A stretch of DNA of 64,000 nt from Hymenobacter sp. 5317J-9 (GTDB lineage Bacteria > Bacteroidota > Bacteroidia > Cytophagales > Hymenobacteraceae): positions 806,001 through 870,000 of the forward strand of contig NZ_CP095050.1 of NCBI RefSeq assembly GCF_022921075.1, in the 5' to 3' direction. Below, piece by piece: positions 54,502 to 63,770 of the stretch. The translations under genes were made by a program, and so were the position numbers. How positions within the stretch are numbered: position 1 is the first letter of the stretch; each line of letters opens with the position of its first letter. A model generated the notes under the pieces. That model saw only the letters and a list, made by a program, of their open reading frames with translations. It was not told the DNA's origin and searched no databases.

Positions 54502-55634
54502 CCTTCGCCGAAATTCCCAACCAGTCCGCCCTCAAAGCCCTGCTGCGCCAATCGGTACAGCGGCAGCACGTGGCACACGCCCAGCTGTTTCGCGGCAGCG
54601 AGGGCGGCGCGGCGCTGGCCCTCGCCCTGGCCTACGCGCAGTACCTGAACTGCGAAGAGCGCGCTCCCGGCGCCGACGACAGCTGCGGCCACTGCCCGGC
54701 CTGCACCAAAATTGCCAAGCTGGCCCATCCCGACCTGAACTTCATCGTGCCCGTGACCACCACCAAAACGGTGACCAAGGACGCGGTGAGCAGCAAATTC
54801 ATGGCCGAGTGGCGGACCTTCATTCTCGACAATCCCTACCAGGGCCTCAACGACTGGATGCAGCACATCGGGGCCGAAAACAAGCAGGGCAACATCTCGA
54901 AGGACGAAGCCGTGCAGATTCTGAAGCTGGTAAGCCTGAAGGCGTTTGAGGCCCGCTTCAAAATTGTCATCGTCTGGCTGCCCGAGCTCATGCACCCGGC
55001 CGCCGCCAACGCCGTGCTCAAGCTGCTGGAAGAGCCGCCGCCCGCCACCATTTTCCTGCTGGTGAGCCACGCGCCCGAGCAATTGCTGCCCACCATCATC
55101 AGCCGGGTGCAGCCGGTGGCGGTGCGCCCGTTTTCCGAAGACGACCTCACGGCCTACCTGCGCGACGAGTACAAAGTGCCCGAAGCCAAAGCCCGCCAGG
55201 TGGCTCAGCTGGCCGAAGGCAGCCTGGGCGCGGCCATTGCCAGCCGCGATGCCAACGCCGACCACGACTACTTCGAGTTTTTCCGGGACTGGATGCGTCT
55301 CTGCTTCAACTACGGCGGCAAGGCGGCCGACATTCTCAAGAAAAGCGAGGAGTTCCAAAAGCTGGGCCGCGAAAACCAGAAGGAGCTGCTGAGCTACTCG
55401 CTGGGCCTCGTGCGCAAGGTGCTGCTGTTCGGAATCGACCCGAAATTTGTGCCCCACCTGGCCGGCGGCGAGCAGCAGTTTGTCACGGGCTTCGCCAAAT
55501 TCGTTACCCCGCGCAACGCCGACCTGCTCACCAAAGAACTCACCGACGCGCATTATCACATCGAGCGCAACGCCAACGCCAAAATGGTGTTTGTGGACAG
55601 CTCGCTGCGCATGGGCGGCTTTTTGCGCATTTGA
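54498..55634 (+). CDS. holB: DNA polymerase III delta' subunit
   Basis: 378 residues. The zinc-module cysteines are seen in CEERAPGADDSCGHCPACTK. The segments IVWLPELMHPAAANAVLKLL and LEEPPPATIFLLVSHAPEQL, then LPTIISRVQP, are the conserved clamp-loader core (box VII/SRC-like region). The P-loop position reads RGSEGGAALALA, degenerate as usual for delta', which does not hydrolyse ATP. It is translationally coupled to the GlmU-like gene. Confidence 0.93.
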   Translation: MTFAEIPNQSALKALLRQSVQRQHVAHAQLFRGSEGGAALALALAYAQYLNCEERAPGADDSCGHCPACTKIAKLAHPDLNFIVPVTTTKTVTKDAVSSKFMAEWRTFILDNPYQGLNDWMQHIGAENKQGNISKDEAVQILKLVSLKAFEARFKIVIVWLPELMHPAAANAVLKLLEEPPPATIFLLVSHAPEQLLPTIISRVQPVAVRPFSEDDLTAYLRDEYKVPEAKARQVAQLAEGSLGAAIASRDANADHDYFEFFRDWMRLCFNYGGKAADILKKSEEFQKLGRENQKELLSYSLGLVRKVLLFGIDPKFVPHLAGGEQQFVTGFAKFVTPRNADLLTKELTDAHYHIERNANAKMVFVDSSLRMGGFLRI

Positions 55635-55684
55635 GTAAAAACGCACGCCAGCTGAGCACGACGTTCAACTAATACCGTTCAACT

Positions 55685-56611
55685 ATGAAAATCCGCCTCG
55701 CCACGCGCGCCAGCCGCCTCGCCCTCTGGCAAACCGAACACGTGGCCGCGCTGCTGCAGCAAGCCGGTTTAGAAACCGAAATTGTGCCCATGCAAACCAC
55801 CGGCGACGCTGTGCAGGACCGCAGCCTGGCCAAAATCGGTTCCAAGGGCGTGTTCACCGAAGAGCTGGAAAACAGCCTGCTACGCGGTGAAACCCACTTG
55901 GCCGTCCATTCGGCCAAGGATGTACAAAGCAGCATTCCGCGCGAGTTGGAGCTGCTGGCCTTCCTAGAGCGCGAGCAGGTGAACGACGTGGTACTCAGCT
56001 TCGATGAGCAATTTTCGCTCGATAAGCCCGGCATCGTGCTCGGTACCAGCAGCACCCGCCGCAAGGCCCAACTGCGCCGCTTCTATCCCCACGCCGAAAC
56101 GGCCGAAGCCCGCGGCAACCTCCAAACCCGCCTGCGCAAGCTCGAAGAAGGCCAGTTTGATGCCCTCGTGCTGGCCTACGCCGGCGTGCACCGCATGGGC
56201 TACGAGCACCTGGTGCGCTACACGCTGCCCGCCACCCAATTTGTACCGGCCACCGGTCAGGGCAGCATTGCGGTGGAATGCGCCGCCGACCTTAATGCCG
56301 ACCTCAAGGCCCGCCTCAAAGCGGCCCTCGACCATCCTGCTACCCACACCTGCCTGCTGGCCGAGCGTGCTTTCCTCCACACCATGGAGGGCGGCTGCAG
56401 CATCCCGTCTTTCGCCCTGGCTACGTTGGAAGATGGCCGCCTGCGCCTGCACGGCGGCCTCATCAGCCTGAGCGGCGAAGAGTACGTGGAAGAAATCCAG
56501 ACTGCCGCCTCGCCCGCCGAGGCACACACTCTGGGCGTGGCCGTGGCCGATGCCGTGCTGGCCCGTGGGGGGCGCGAAATTCTGGCCAGCATCCGCGAGC
56601 AGCGCGGGTAG
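55685..56611 (+). CDS. hemC: Hydroxymethylbilane synthase (porphobilinogen deaminase)
   Basis: 308 residues. ATRASRLALWQTEHVAALL, the central GTSSTRRKAQLRRFYP and ARGNLQTRLRKL, and the cofactor cysteine in MEGGCSIPSFAL are all present. It joins four porphobilinogen units into hydroxymethylbilane for haem and related tetrapyrroles. Normal length; the start ATG precedes the conserved KIRLATR. It stands without other hem genes nearby. Confidence 0.97.
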   Translation: MKIRLATRASRLALWQTEHVAALLQQAGLETEIVPMQTTGDAVQDRSLAKIGSKGVFTEELENSLLRGETHLAVHSAKDVQSSIPRELELLAFLEREQVNDVVLSFDEQFSLDKPGIVLGTSSTRRKAQLRRFYPHAETAEARGNLQTRLRKLEEGQFDALVLAYAGVHRMGYEHLVRYTLPATQFVPATGQGSIAVECAADLNADLKARLKAALDHPATHTCLLAERAFLHTMEGGCSIPSFALATLEDGRLRLHGGLISLSGEEYVEEIQTAASPAEAHTLGVAVADAVLARGGREILASIREQRG

Positions 56612-56674
56612 CCGGAGCTGGCGGTTAGTTTTGCCTGACGTTTTTTCGTTCTGCTTTTCCTTCTTCTTTCCTAC

Positions 56675-57322
56675 ATGAAACATACTATTCTGCGCGCCGC
56701 GGCCTTTCTGCTGGTGCTGCTGTGGGCCGCGGCCCCCGTTGTGGCGGCCGATAAACCCGGCAAGCCCAAAAAGAGCGGCAAAGACGAAGTCGTGACCGTG
56801 ACCACGCCGCAGGGCGTTATCCGCCTCGTGTTGTTCGACGACACTCCCCTGCACAAAGCCAACTTCCTGCAAAAGGCCAAGAGTGGCTTCTACAACGGCA
56901 CCACCTTCCACCGCGTCATCGACAACTTCATGATTCAGGGTGGCGACGCCAACACCAAGGACGCCGACCCCAGCAACGACGGCCTGGGCCAGCCCAACGA
57001 CCCCACCATCCCGGCGGAGCTTGGCCCTGGCCACCCGCACGTATACGGTGCGGTGGCCGCCGCCCGCATGGGTGGCCCGCGCGGCACGCCCAGCAGCAAT
57101 TCCCAGTTTTACCTGGTCGAAAACCACGATGGTACCCATTTTCTCGATGGCCAGTACACGGTATTTGGCCAGGTCATTCAGGGGCTGGACATCATCGACA
57201 AGATTGCCAAGGTGAGCAAAGACGCCCGCGACCGGCCCCTCGCCGACGTGAAAATGACCATGAAAGTGGAAAAGCTGAAGCGGAAAAAAATTACCAAGCT
57301 GTACGGCTACAAGTACGAGTAG
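56675..57322 (+). CDS. Exported cyclophilin-type peptidyl-prolyl isomerase
   Basis: 215 residues with a signal peptide (ILRAAAFLLVLLWAAAPVVA). Cyclophilin motifs are FYNGTTFHRVIDNFMIQGGD with the catalytic Arg, RMGGPRGTPSSNSQFYLVEN, and FLDGQYTVFGQVIQGLDIID. A basic linker (KPGKPKKSGK) joins signal and domain. It should act in the periplasm on folding proteins. It lies between hemC and the RmlD-like gene on the same strand. Confidence 0.94.
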   Translation: MKHTILRAAAFLLVLLWAAAPVVAADKPGKPKKSGKDEVVTVTTPQGVIRLVLFDDTPLHKANFLQKAKSGFYNGTTFHRVIDNFMIQGGDANTKDADPSNDGLGQPNDPTIPAELGPGHPHVYGAVAAARMGGPRGTPSSNSQFYLVENHDGTHFLDGQYTVFGQVIQGLDIIDKIAKVSKDARDRPLADVKMTMKVEKLKRKKITKLYGYKYE

Positions 57323-57346
57323 CCGCCCGGCGCTCATTGCCAGCGT

Positions 57347-58252
57347 ATGAAAATTCTCGTCACCGGTTCCAATGGCCTGCTGGGCCAGAAGCTTGTTGCC
57401 CTGCTCCGCTCGCAGCCCGAAGTGGAGCTGGTGGCCACCTCGCGCGGCGCCAACAAGCTGGCGGCCCTCTACCCCGACTTGCACTTCGTGCCGCTCGACG
57501 TGGCCGATGCCGCCCAGGTGCGGCAGGTGCTGGCCCGGGAGCGGCCCACCCACCTCATCCACACCGCCGCCCTCACCAACGTGGACGAGTGCGAGCTCAA
57601 CCACGAGGCCTGCTGGCTGCACAACGTGACGGCCGTGGCACACCTCGTCAACGCCTGCGCCGAGCTGGACACCCACCTCACTCACCTCAGCACCGACTTT
57701 ATTTTTAGCGGCGAAGCCGGCCCGCTGGCCGAGGACGCCACGCCCGCGCCCGTCAATTTCTACGGCCAAAGCAAGCTGGCGGCCGAGGAACTGGTGCAGG
57801 CCAGCCCCGGCCGCTGGGCCATTGCGCGCACCGTGCTGGTGTATGGCGTGGCCCACGACTACGGCCGCACCAACATTGTGCTCTGGGTGCGCGACTCGCT
57901 GCGCGCCGGCAAAGCCATCAAAGTAGTGTCGGACCAGTGGCGCACGCCCACCTTGGCCGAAGATTTGGCGCAGGGCTGCTGGCTGCTGGCACTCCATTCA
58001 GCACAGGGCATCTACCACATCAGCAGCGACGAAATGCTTACGCCCTACGCCATGGCGCTGCAGGTGGCCGACTTTTTCGGTCTCGACCGCGGCCTTATTG
58101 AGGAGGCCGACGCGGGCACGTTCACGCAGCCGGCGCGGCGCCCGGCCCGCACGGGCTTCATCATCGACAAGGCCCGGCGCGACCTGGGCTACCGCCCCTG
58201 TTCTTTCGCCCAAGGCATTGCGCTGGTGGGCCGCCAAAGCGACGAACTATAG
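57347..58252 (+). CDS. RmlD-like (dTDP-4-dehydrorhamnose reductase family) SDR protein
   Basis: 301 residues. The N-terminal NAD(P) motif is TGSNGLLGQKL, with VDECELNHEACWLHNV and LSTDFIFSG following, and the catalytic YGQSK near residue 140. The substrate-binding end (YHISSDEMLTPYAMALQVAD) fits RmlD/extended SDRs. No other rhamnose genes lie here, so the sugar substrate is unproven. It is followed by a terminator at 58263. Confidence 0.9.
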   Translation: MKILVTGSNGLLGQKLVALLRSQPEVELVATSRGANKLAALYPDLHFVPLDVADAAQVRQVLARERPTHLIHTAALTNVDECELNHEACWLHNVTAVAHLVNACAELDTHLTHLSTDFIFSGEAGPLAEDATPAPVNFYGQSKLAAEELVQASPGRWAIARTVLVYGVAHDYGRTNIVLWVRDSLRAGKAIKVVSDQWRTPTLAEDLAQGCWLLALHSAQGIYHISSDEMLTPYAMALQVADFFGLDRGLIEEADAGTFTQPARRPARTGFIIDKARRDLGYRPCSFAQGIALVGRQSDEL

Positions 58253-58262
58253 GGGCAAAAAA

Positions 58263-58287
58263 AACCCGCCGGGGTAGACGGCGGGTT
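58263..58287 (+). terminator. Terminator of the RmlD-like gene
   Basis: AACCCGCC / GGCGGGTT arms with a 9-base loop, 11 bases after the stop, with an A-run upstream and a short TTAAAA downstream. Confidence 0.65.
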
Positions 58288-58436
58288 AAAACTCGGCAGG
58301 GGTAGCCAGCGAGCGGTAGATGCTAAGACTAGGTAGATAGAGTAAGGGTATTATACCAAATTGCGGGAAGTTGATAAGTAATGGGTAATCGACTGGATGC
58401 GATGGTTAAGGGTTAGCGAGGAGAGGAAAGGAAGAA

Positions 58437-58640
58437 TCAGGATTGCGGCCACACACCCACCAGCAGGCCGCCCACCAGTACGGCGGTACGTCCCAGCAGA
58501 GCGGCTTCGCCCAATGCGCGCGGCACAACCATGCCGTCGGGAGTCACGAAATCAATGCCTACCGAAATAGGGCGGGTCGCCTGCGAGGCAGATTTGGCGC
58601 GGCGGGAAGAGCCCATCGAGGGGTAAACGAGCAGATACAT
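58437..58640 (-). CDS. Small protein of unknown function with C-terminal hydrophobic segment
   Basis: 67 residues from the ATG at 58640. MYLLVYPSMGSSRRAKSASQ begins it, a short strand-like segment (ISVGIDFVTPDGMVVPRALG) follows, and the end (LGRTAVLVGGLLVGVWPQS) could be a membrane helix. No family recognised. Upstream sequence is AT-rich and could hold its promoter. It may be real or chance. Confidence 0.45.
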   Translation of the reverse strand: MYLLVYPSMGSSRRAKSASQATRPISVGIDFVTPDGMVVPRALGEAALLGRTAVLVGGLLVGVWPQS

Positions 58641-59007
58641 AGGGCGTTGGGTAGAAAAAAAAGAGGGGATTCGGGGTGGATGAGAGTTGCTTTGTGCTGA
58701 AAAGCAATACAATGTTACCACCTCATTTTACCCTGTAAAAGGACATATCCCTTAAGAGTGAGACATCGTCTGCGCGCCAAATTTTATTAGATAAATAAAA
58801 AAAATATTTAAAAAAGTACAGATTTAATCACTGCTCATTCTGAGAGTAGAAAAATAAGTAATTGTTTGTCAATCGAATGACGCCAATTGGTGCTAGTGCT
58901 TTTTGAGTTTAATCCTGGAAAAAAAGGCCGATTTGAGACATCAAAACACGGGCATCTGCTCTCGGCATCGGTGCGTTTTTCTGTTTGCTTCCGGAGGTCT
59001 GCTCCCA
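58641..59007. other. 367-bp AT-rich intergenic region
   Basis: The segment 58740-58860 is markedly AT-rich (TTTTATTAGATAAATAAAAA) against the GC-rich surroundings. No convincing ORF or RNA was found; an 89-codon minus frame here overlaps the permease gene and lacks protein-like features. It probably holds the end of the ABC operon transcript and the promoter of the small 58437-58640 gene. Confidence 0.45.
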
Positions 59008-59991
59008 CTATTCTACATGCTGTTGTGGGCGCACCAAAGACAATGAATAAAGGCTCAAAATGCTGAATGCTAGTATTGATGCGGGAAAAATGAATGTCCA
59101 CCATGCGCTTGTGTCGTAGCGGAATGACGCCATGAGTCGCCCCCAGCTTGCTGCTTCAGGCGGCAAGCCGACACCCAAAAACGACAAGGTGCTTTCCAGC
59201 CCCAGCAGACGCGCAATGCTCAGCGGGAATGCGGCTCGTAATGGGTTGATTGCGTGTGGCATACTGTGTTTAAGCCAGATTTGCCAGGCGGGAACCCCGG
59301 CGGCCTGTGCAGCTTCAACAAACGGCAGCGCCCGTGTGCGCAGCATCTGGGCCCTGACTAGCCGGGCGGGCGTCGACCAAGCCGTAAATGCCAGCAGCGC
59401 CAGCAATCCCGGAGCCGAAACGCCGCCGGTACCGGCCGCCACGGCCAGTACCAACACTAGGTGCGGAATGGTATCGAGGGCCGTGGCGGCCCCCATCACG
59501 ACGGCATCAAGGGGTAGCGGGGCGCCATAAGCAGGGCCCTGGCCCCGGCGCCACAACAGGCGCGCCACGCCGCCCACGGCCGCCAGCAGGCCAAGTGCAG
59601 GAGCGGGCAGGCGCAGGGCCCACCACGCCGCACCGGTAGCCAGCAGCCAGTAGCCAGCATCGGCCCGCAGCCTGTTGCCCCCAAAGCCGGCCGCACCGCC
59701 CAGCAGGGCGCCTATCACGGCCGCAATGACGGCGGCGGGGAACGTGATGAACACCGCGGTGCGGCTCCCATACACCAGCAAGCTGAGCACGTCGAGGCCC
59801 TGCGGGTCGGTGCCCAGCCAGTGGTGCCCGGGCGCCAGCGGGGCCTGCGACACGTGCGCCAGGTCGGGCACGTTGGGCGGGTAGGGCAGCGGCAGCAGCG
59901 GCGCTGCCACGGCCATCAGCGCCAACAGGCCCAGCCAGGCGGCGGCCGCTTTTTGCGTCCGCGAAAAGGAAGACGGGCTCAGGATTGCCAC
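59008..59991 (-). CDS. Peptide-type ABC transporter permease (DppC/OppC family)
   Basis: 327 residues from a GTG at 59991. Five or six TM helices are present, with the N-terminal LAHVSQAPLAPGHHWLGTDP-like motif (HHWLGTDPQGLDVLS) of DppC proteins and the EAA loop (FVEAAQAAGVPAWQIWLKHS). It overlaps the upstream permease gene by 13 bases. It would form the heterodimeric membrane channel with it. The gene is the last of its operon in the window, and no ATPase follows. Confidence 0.9.
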   Translation of the reverse strand: MAILSPSSFSRTQKAAAAWLGLLALMAVAAPLLPLPYPPNVPDLAHVSQAPLAPGHHWLGTDPQGLDVLSLLVYGSRTAVFITFPAAVIAAVIGALLGGAAGFGGNRLRADAGYWLLATGAAWWALRLPAPALGLLAAVGGVARLLWRRGQGPAYGAPLPLDAVVMGAATALDTIPHLVLVLAVAAGTGGVSAPGLLALLAFTAWSTPARLVRAQMLRTRALPFVEAAQAAGVPAWQIWLKHSMPHAINPLRAAFPLSIARLLGLESTLSFLGVGLPPEAASWGRLMASFRYDTSAWWTFIFPASILAFSILSLYSLSLVRPQQHVE

Positions 59992-61037
59992 CGGATGCGA
60001 GGGTCGGCCCAGAAATTCAATACATCGGTGGCCAGTAATGCCAGCATGCGGGCCGCGCCCACCAGCAGCACACCGCCCACCAGCACGGGGGCGTCGCGCG
60101 CGGCGGCAGCCCCGGCCAGCAGGCGGCCCATGCCCGGCAACGCAAATACCACCTCAACTACTACCGCCCCGGCCACCAGGGCTGGCAGTAGCTCGGCCAG
60201 CTGTGCCAGCGAGGGCAGCAAGGCATTGCGCAATGCATGGCGCCGGATAACGGCCGGCTCGGCCAGTCCCTTGGCGCGGGCGGTTACGGCATAGCGGGAG
60301 CCCAACTCCTGCACGAGGCTGGCGTGCAGCTGCAGGGTAAGCTCTGGAAGGGCGCTGATGACCAAGGCGGCGGTTGGCAGCACCAAGTGCCACAAATAAG
60401 CCATAAAGTAACCCCAGGTGCCGGGCGGCTGGTCGGTGGTCTGCCCCAGCCCATATCCCGGAAACCAGTCCAGCGCCTCGGGGTTGGCAAAGGCCAGTAG
60501 CAGCACCAGCCCCACCCCAAACAGCGGCAGGGCCTGCAGCCCTACCAACCCGGCCCGCACCGGGCGTTGCCACCACGGCCGGCCCGCCAGCCCCAGGGCA
60601 AGCAGCAGGGCGCCGCCCACGGAAAGTGCCACCGCCAAGCCGGTGAGCGGCAGTGTGAACGCCAGCGCATCGGCCAGCTCCGCGCTGACCGCGCGGCCCG
60701 TGCGGAAGGACAAGCCGAGGTTTCCCTGCAAGAGCTGCGCGGCCCAGCGGTGGTATTGGTTGCGCAGGCCATTACAGCGCCAGGAGTCGCGAGCTGCAGT
60801 GGGCGGGCTCACGTAAAAGAGCGGCTCATCGAGGCCGAGACGCTGGTTGATGGCCAGTTCGGTGGCCGCCTGAGCCGTGGCCGAAAGAGGCGCGCCGCTA
60901 CCGCGCTGCTCCGACGCCTCGGGCGAAGCCAGCTGCACGGCGCCCAAATCGCGGTGAATGAGCAAAAACACCACCGAAACCAGTACCCACACCGCCAATC
61001 CCGTGCGAAGCAAATGCCAGGCTATGCGCAGGCCCAT
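59979..61037 (-). CDS. Peptide-type ABC transporter permease (DppB/OppB family)
   Basis: 352 residues. The first TM (LLRTGLAVWVLVSVVFLLIH) and the DppB periplasmic start region (AINQRLGLDEPLFY) are typical. The EAA loop is seen as SRYAVTARAKGLAEPAVIRR, followed by LPSLAQLAELLPALVAGAVV. It lies three bases downstream of the binding-protein gene and overlaps the DppC-like gene, so the three are cotranscribed. Confidence 0.92.
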   Translation of the reverse strand: MGLRIAWHLLRTGLAVWVLVSVVFLLIHRDLGAVQLASPEASEQRGSGAPLSATAQAATELAINQRLGLDEPLFYVSPPTAARDSWRCNGLRNQYHRWAAQLLQGNLGLSFRTGRAVSAELADALAFTLPLTGLAVALSVGGALLLALGLAGRPWWQRPVRAGLVGLQALPLFGVGLVLLLAFANPEALDWFPGYGLGQTTDQPPGTWGYFMAYLWHLVLPTAALVISALPELTLQLHASLVQELGSRYAVTARAKGLAEPAVIRRHALRNALLPSLAQLAELLPALVAGAVVVEVVFALPGMGRLLAGAAAARDAPVLVGGVLLVGAARMLALLATDVLNFWADPRIRWQS

Positions 61038-61040
61038 GGG

Positions 61041-62798
61041 TCAGGGAGCGGGTTTGGCAACCCGTTCGATGGTGGCCGCAGCAAAGCCCGGCCGGAGGCT
61101 GCCCACGTGCAAGCCGGTGAGGGCGCGGTTGGCCGCCACGCGGTTGGGGAGGTAGAAGAGGGGCACGATGGGCGCCTCGGCCTGCAACAGGGCCTGAAAT
61201 TGCCGCAGCAGTGCGGTGCGTTGCGCGGGATTGTCGGCGCTGGCGATGGCCGCGATGAGGCGGTCGCTGGCCGGCGTGCCAAACTTCGTGATGTTGGTTG
61301 CGCTTGCCGAATGCAGCATCGGCACGAAGTTGAACATGAAGGGATTGCCCCGGAGCACGCGCAGGTACACGTCGAAGTCGCCGCTGCGCATGGCCGTGCC
61401 GAACGTGCCCGGCTCGGAGGGCCGCAGCGTGACCGGCACGCCAATGCTGGCCGCCGCCGCCTGAAACTGCAGCGCTACCGTGCCAAATAGCACTTCCTCG
61501 GCACGGTAGCGCATCAGCAGGCGCAACTGCTGGGCAGGGCCCCGGCCCGAGCTGCGAAACCAGCCTTCGTGCGGGGCCGCCCGGTGCTGCCAGCCGGCGC
61601 GCTGCAGCAGCAGCACTGCCGAGTCGGGGGCGAAGGGCGCGGGAGCCAGGCTGTCGTTGTAATTGGCGCGGTCGGCGGGGCTGATAATGCCCACCGTGCG
61701 CTGCCCCTCGCCCAACTGGGTGGCGCGCAACAGGCCCGCGGCATCGAAGCAGCGGCTGAGGGCCCGGCGGGTCAGGGCATCGGCCAGGGCCGGATGCTGC
61801 GTGTTGAATCCGGCCGTGGCCACGTCGTACGACGGGCTGGTGTAAAAGCGTAGGGTTGACTGGGCTGCCGGCATGGCGCGCAGCCGCGCAAACTCGCGGG
61901 CCGGCATCTGCGGAAACACGTCTACGTCGCCGCGCTGCAAGGCCAGGGCGGCGGTGGCCACATCCGGAATGATGACGTATTCAAGCTGGGGGGGCTTGGC
62001 CTGCAGTACCAGGGGGACGGGCTGCAGGCGGCTGCCCCACCAGCGCGGCTTGCGTCGAAACGAAAGAAATCTATCCTTCTCCCATTTCTGCAATTCGTAG
62101 GGACCGCAGCCGGGCAGGCGGTTAGGCGAGTGGCTTGCCACCGCCGCCAGGTAATATTGAGCTACGGCCCGGGCACCGGAATCGGCGCGGGGCGACAGGG
62201 GTTGGCGCTGCAGGTCGGCCAGCGACCACCGGCGCAACAGCCCGCGCGGGTCGAGGCTGTGCTCGGGCAGAATGAAAAAGTCGCCCGAGGCCTGCGCATA
62301 CTCCAGGCTCCGGCCCCGGCACAGCAGCGTGAAGCGGCGGGGGTCTTGCGGATGAGGTAGCAAGGCCCGAATGAAGCCGTATTGGTTGCGGGCGGCCTCG
62401 TTGGGCAGGCCCGGGCAAAGCATCAGCTTCAGGGTAAAATCGACGTCGCTGGCCAGAACGGCCCGGCCATTGTCCCAAGTGGCGGCGGGCCTGATGCGGT
62501 ACTGCAGCTGGGTGAGCGAGTCGCCCACAAGCTGAACGGTGGGCAGCTCTTCGGCTAGGGCTGGTGCCAGCTGCTGAGTAGAAATGTCGCCCTGCAACAG
62601 GCTGACGTGAAGCAGGTTGTTGGCGTCGAATGCGGCCAAGTTGGACGCAAAGAGCGGGTCGAGCGTTTCCGGGTCGCGGGCCCAGCGGATGCGCACGGTG
62701 TCGCGCTGAGTGTGTTGGCCGCCGCAGCTGAATAGCAGCAAGGCGATTGCAATGCGCAGCAGAAAGTTAGCTGGAAGAGAATGCTTCACGCGGTACAC
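61041..62798 (-). CDS. ABC transporter substrate-binding lipoprotein, family 5 (peptide/nickel type)
   Basis: 585 residues from a GTG at 62798 (a GTG three codons later is also possible). Lipobox LLFSC follows a hydrophobic signal (FLLRIAIALLLFSCGG). The family 5 fold is shown by ARDPETLDPLFASNLAAF, WDNGRAVLASDVDFTLKLM and LPGCGPYELQKWEKDRFLSF. It would deliver a ligand, usually an oligopeptide, to the two permeases encoded directly downstream. In Bacteroidota the lipoprotein is anchored in the inner or outer membrane. Confidence 0.92.
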   Translation of the reverse strand: MYRVKHSLPANFLLRIAIALLLFSCGGQHTQRDTVRIRWARDPETLDPLFASNLAAFDANNLLHVSLLQGDISTQQLAPALAEELPTVQLVGDSLTQLQYRIRPAATWDNGRAVLASDVDFTLKLMLCPGLPNEAARNQYGFIRALLPHPQDPRRFTLLCRGRSLEYAQASGDFFILPEHSLDPRGLLRRWSLADLQRQPLSPRADSGARAVAQYYLAAVASHSPNRLPGCGPYELQKWEKDRFLSFRRKPRWWGSRLQPVPLVLQAKPPQLEYVIIPDVATAALALQRGDVDVFPQMPAREFARLRAMPAAQSTLRFYTSPSYDVATAGFNTQHPALADALTRRALSRCFDAAGLLRATQLGEGQRTVGIISPADRANYNDSLAPAPFAPDSAVLLLQRAGWQHRAAPHEGWFRSSGRGPAQQLRLLMRYRAEEVLFGTVALQFQAAAASIGVPVTLRPSEPGTFGTAMRSGDFDVYLRVLRGNPFMFNFVPMLHSASATNITKFGTPASDRLIAAIASADNPAQRTALLRQFQALLQAEAPIVPLFYLPNRVAANRALTGLHVGSLRPGFAAATIERVAKPAP

Positions 62799-62865
62799 CT
62801 AGCCTGAAAGTCGCCCCGTGGCGGTGAACAGGCAATATAGGCACGAAACGCGACCTGCGGCTAAA

Positions 62866-63399
62866 CTAGGCAACAATGTCGTTGCCCCAGCCGCCGGTGC
62901 CGCCGTCGAGGCTGTCGATGTCGTTGCCCCAGCCGCCGGTGCCGCCGTCGAGGCTGTCGATGTCGTTGCCCCAGCCGCCGGTGCCGCCGTCGGGGCTGGT
63001 GCTGATGATGTCGTTGCCCCAGCCGCCGGTGCCGCCGTCGAGGCTGGTGCTGATGATGTCGTTGCCCCAGCCGCCCGTGCCACCGAAGGCAACAATGTCG
63101 TTGCCCCAGCCGCCGGTGCCGCCGTCGATGTCGTTGCCCCAGCCGCCCGTGCCGCCGTCAAAGTCGTTGCCCCACCCACCGGTGCCGCCGTCAAAGCTAG
63201 TGCTGTCGTTGTCCCAGCCACCGGTGCCGCCGTCGATGTCGTTGCCCCACCCACCGGTGCCGCCGTCGAGGCTGGTGCCGGTACCGCCGATGTTCGTCGA
63301 AATGCTGGCCACGGGTGCCTGCAGAACAAGCGCTTTCTGGGGGGCGCTGGTGGTGAAGCTGGCAAACTGGAACAGGGCGATGGCGAAGAGGTTCAACAT
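62866..63399 (-). CDS. Exported protein of tandem GGTGGWGND repeats
   Basis: 177 residues. The N-terminus (MLNLFAIALFQFASFTTS) could be a signal or anchor. From about residue 45 the protein is ten copies of GGTGGWGND (one is GGTGGWDND) joined by Asp or by linkers such as IVAF, IISTSL and IDSL, and it ends after the last repeat. The repeats are Gly-, Trp- and Asp-rich, without cysteine. Open frames also exist on the plus strand because of the repeat; this frame is preferred for its N-terminus. No named family recognised. Confidence 0.65.
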   Translation of the reverse strand: MLNLFAIALFQFASFTTSAPQKALVLQAPVASISTNIGGTGTSLDGGTGGWGNDIDGGTGGWDNDSTSFDGGTGGWGNDFDGGTGGWGNDIDGGTGGWGNDIVAFGGTGGWGNDIISTSLDGGTGGWGNDIISTSPDGGTGGWGNDIDSLDGGTGGWGNDIDSLDGGTGGWGNDIVA

Positions 63400-63770
63400 G
63401 TCTATTGGGTATTAAAAGAGTGTGTCAGGCGATTGATTGACACAAAGTTGGGGGGCGCCACCACCCCACAAAAGGACAATGTTGTTCTAAATCAGACTTG
63501 TGTATAGCTAATATTTAAAATAATTTTTGAAAGAAGATGCAATTACGAAATGCTTTCCTGAATTGCAGCAAAAGTTTTTAAAGCAGCACTTTTGGAAAAA
63601 ATATGCTATTTGCGACGTCAAGCCCTGAAAATGACCGTAACAAATCACGATACAAAGGTGGGGGGAGCAATTCCAGCAAAAAAGGAAAGAAGGCCTCTGT
63701 TTGTGACATCGGATTTACAGCAGTTTTTTTATTGTAAAGGCCAAATTTGAGCTCGTAGAGCGCTTTTCTG
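63400..63770. other. 371-bp AT-richer intergenic region between divergent genes
   Basis: The base composition drops from GC-rich to AT-rich (AATATTTAAAATAATTTTTG around 63510). It must hold promoters for the repeat protein (minus) and the partial gene (plus), but no clean TTTG/TAnnTTTG pair could be fixed. No repeat or RNA is seen. A minus-strand open frame here is a shadow. Confidence 0.45.

Noticed and set aside
58835..59104. 89-codon minus-strand frame downstream of the permease gene
   Set aside because: It overlaps the DppC-like gene, has low-complexity AT-rich codons and no recognisable features.
62818..63507. Plus-strand open frames through the GGTGGWGND repeat region (PPVPPS- and VAPAAGAAV-type repeats)
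   Set aside because: Repeats make all frames open; only the minus frame has a plausible start with a hydrophobic N-terminus. The plus frames read into the intergenic region without a sensible start.
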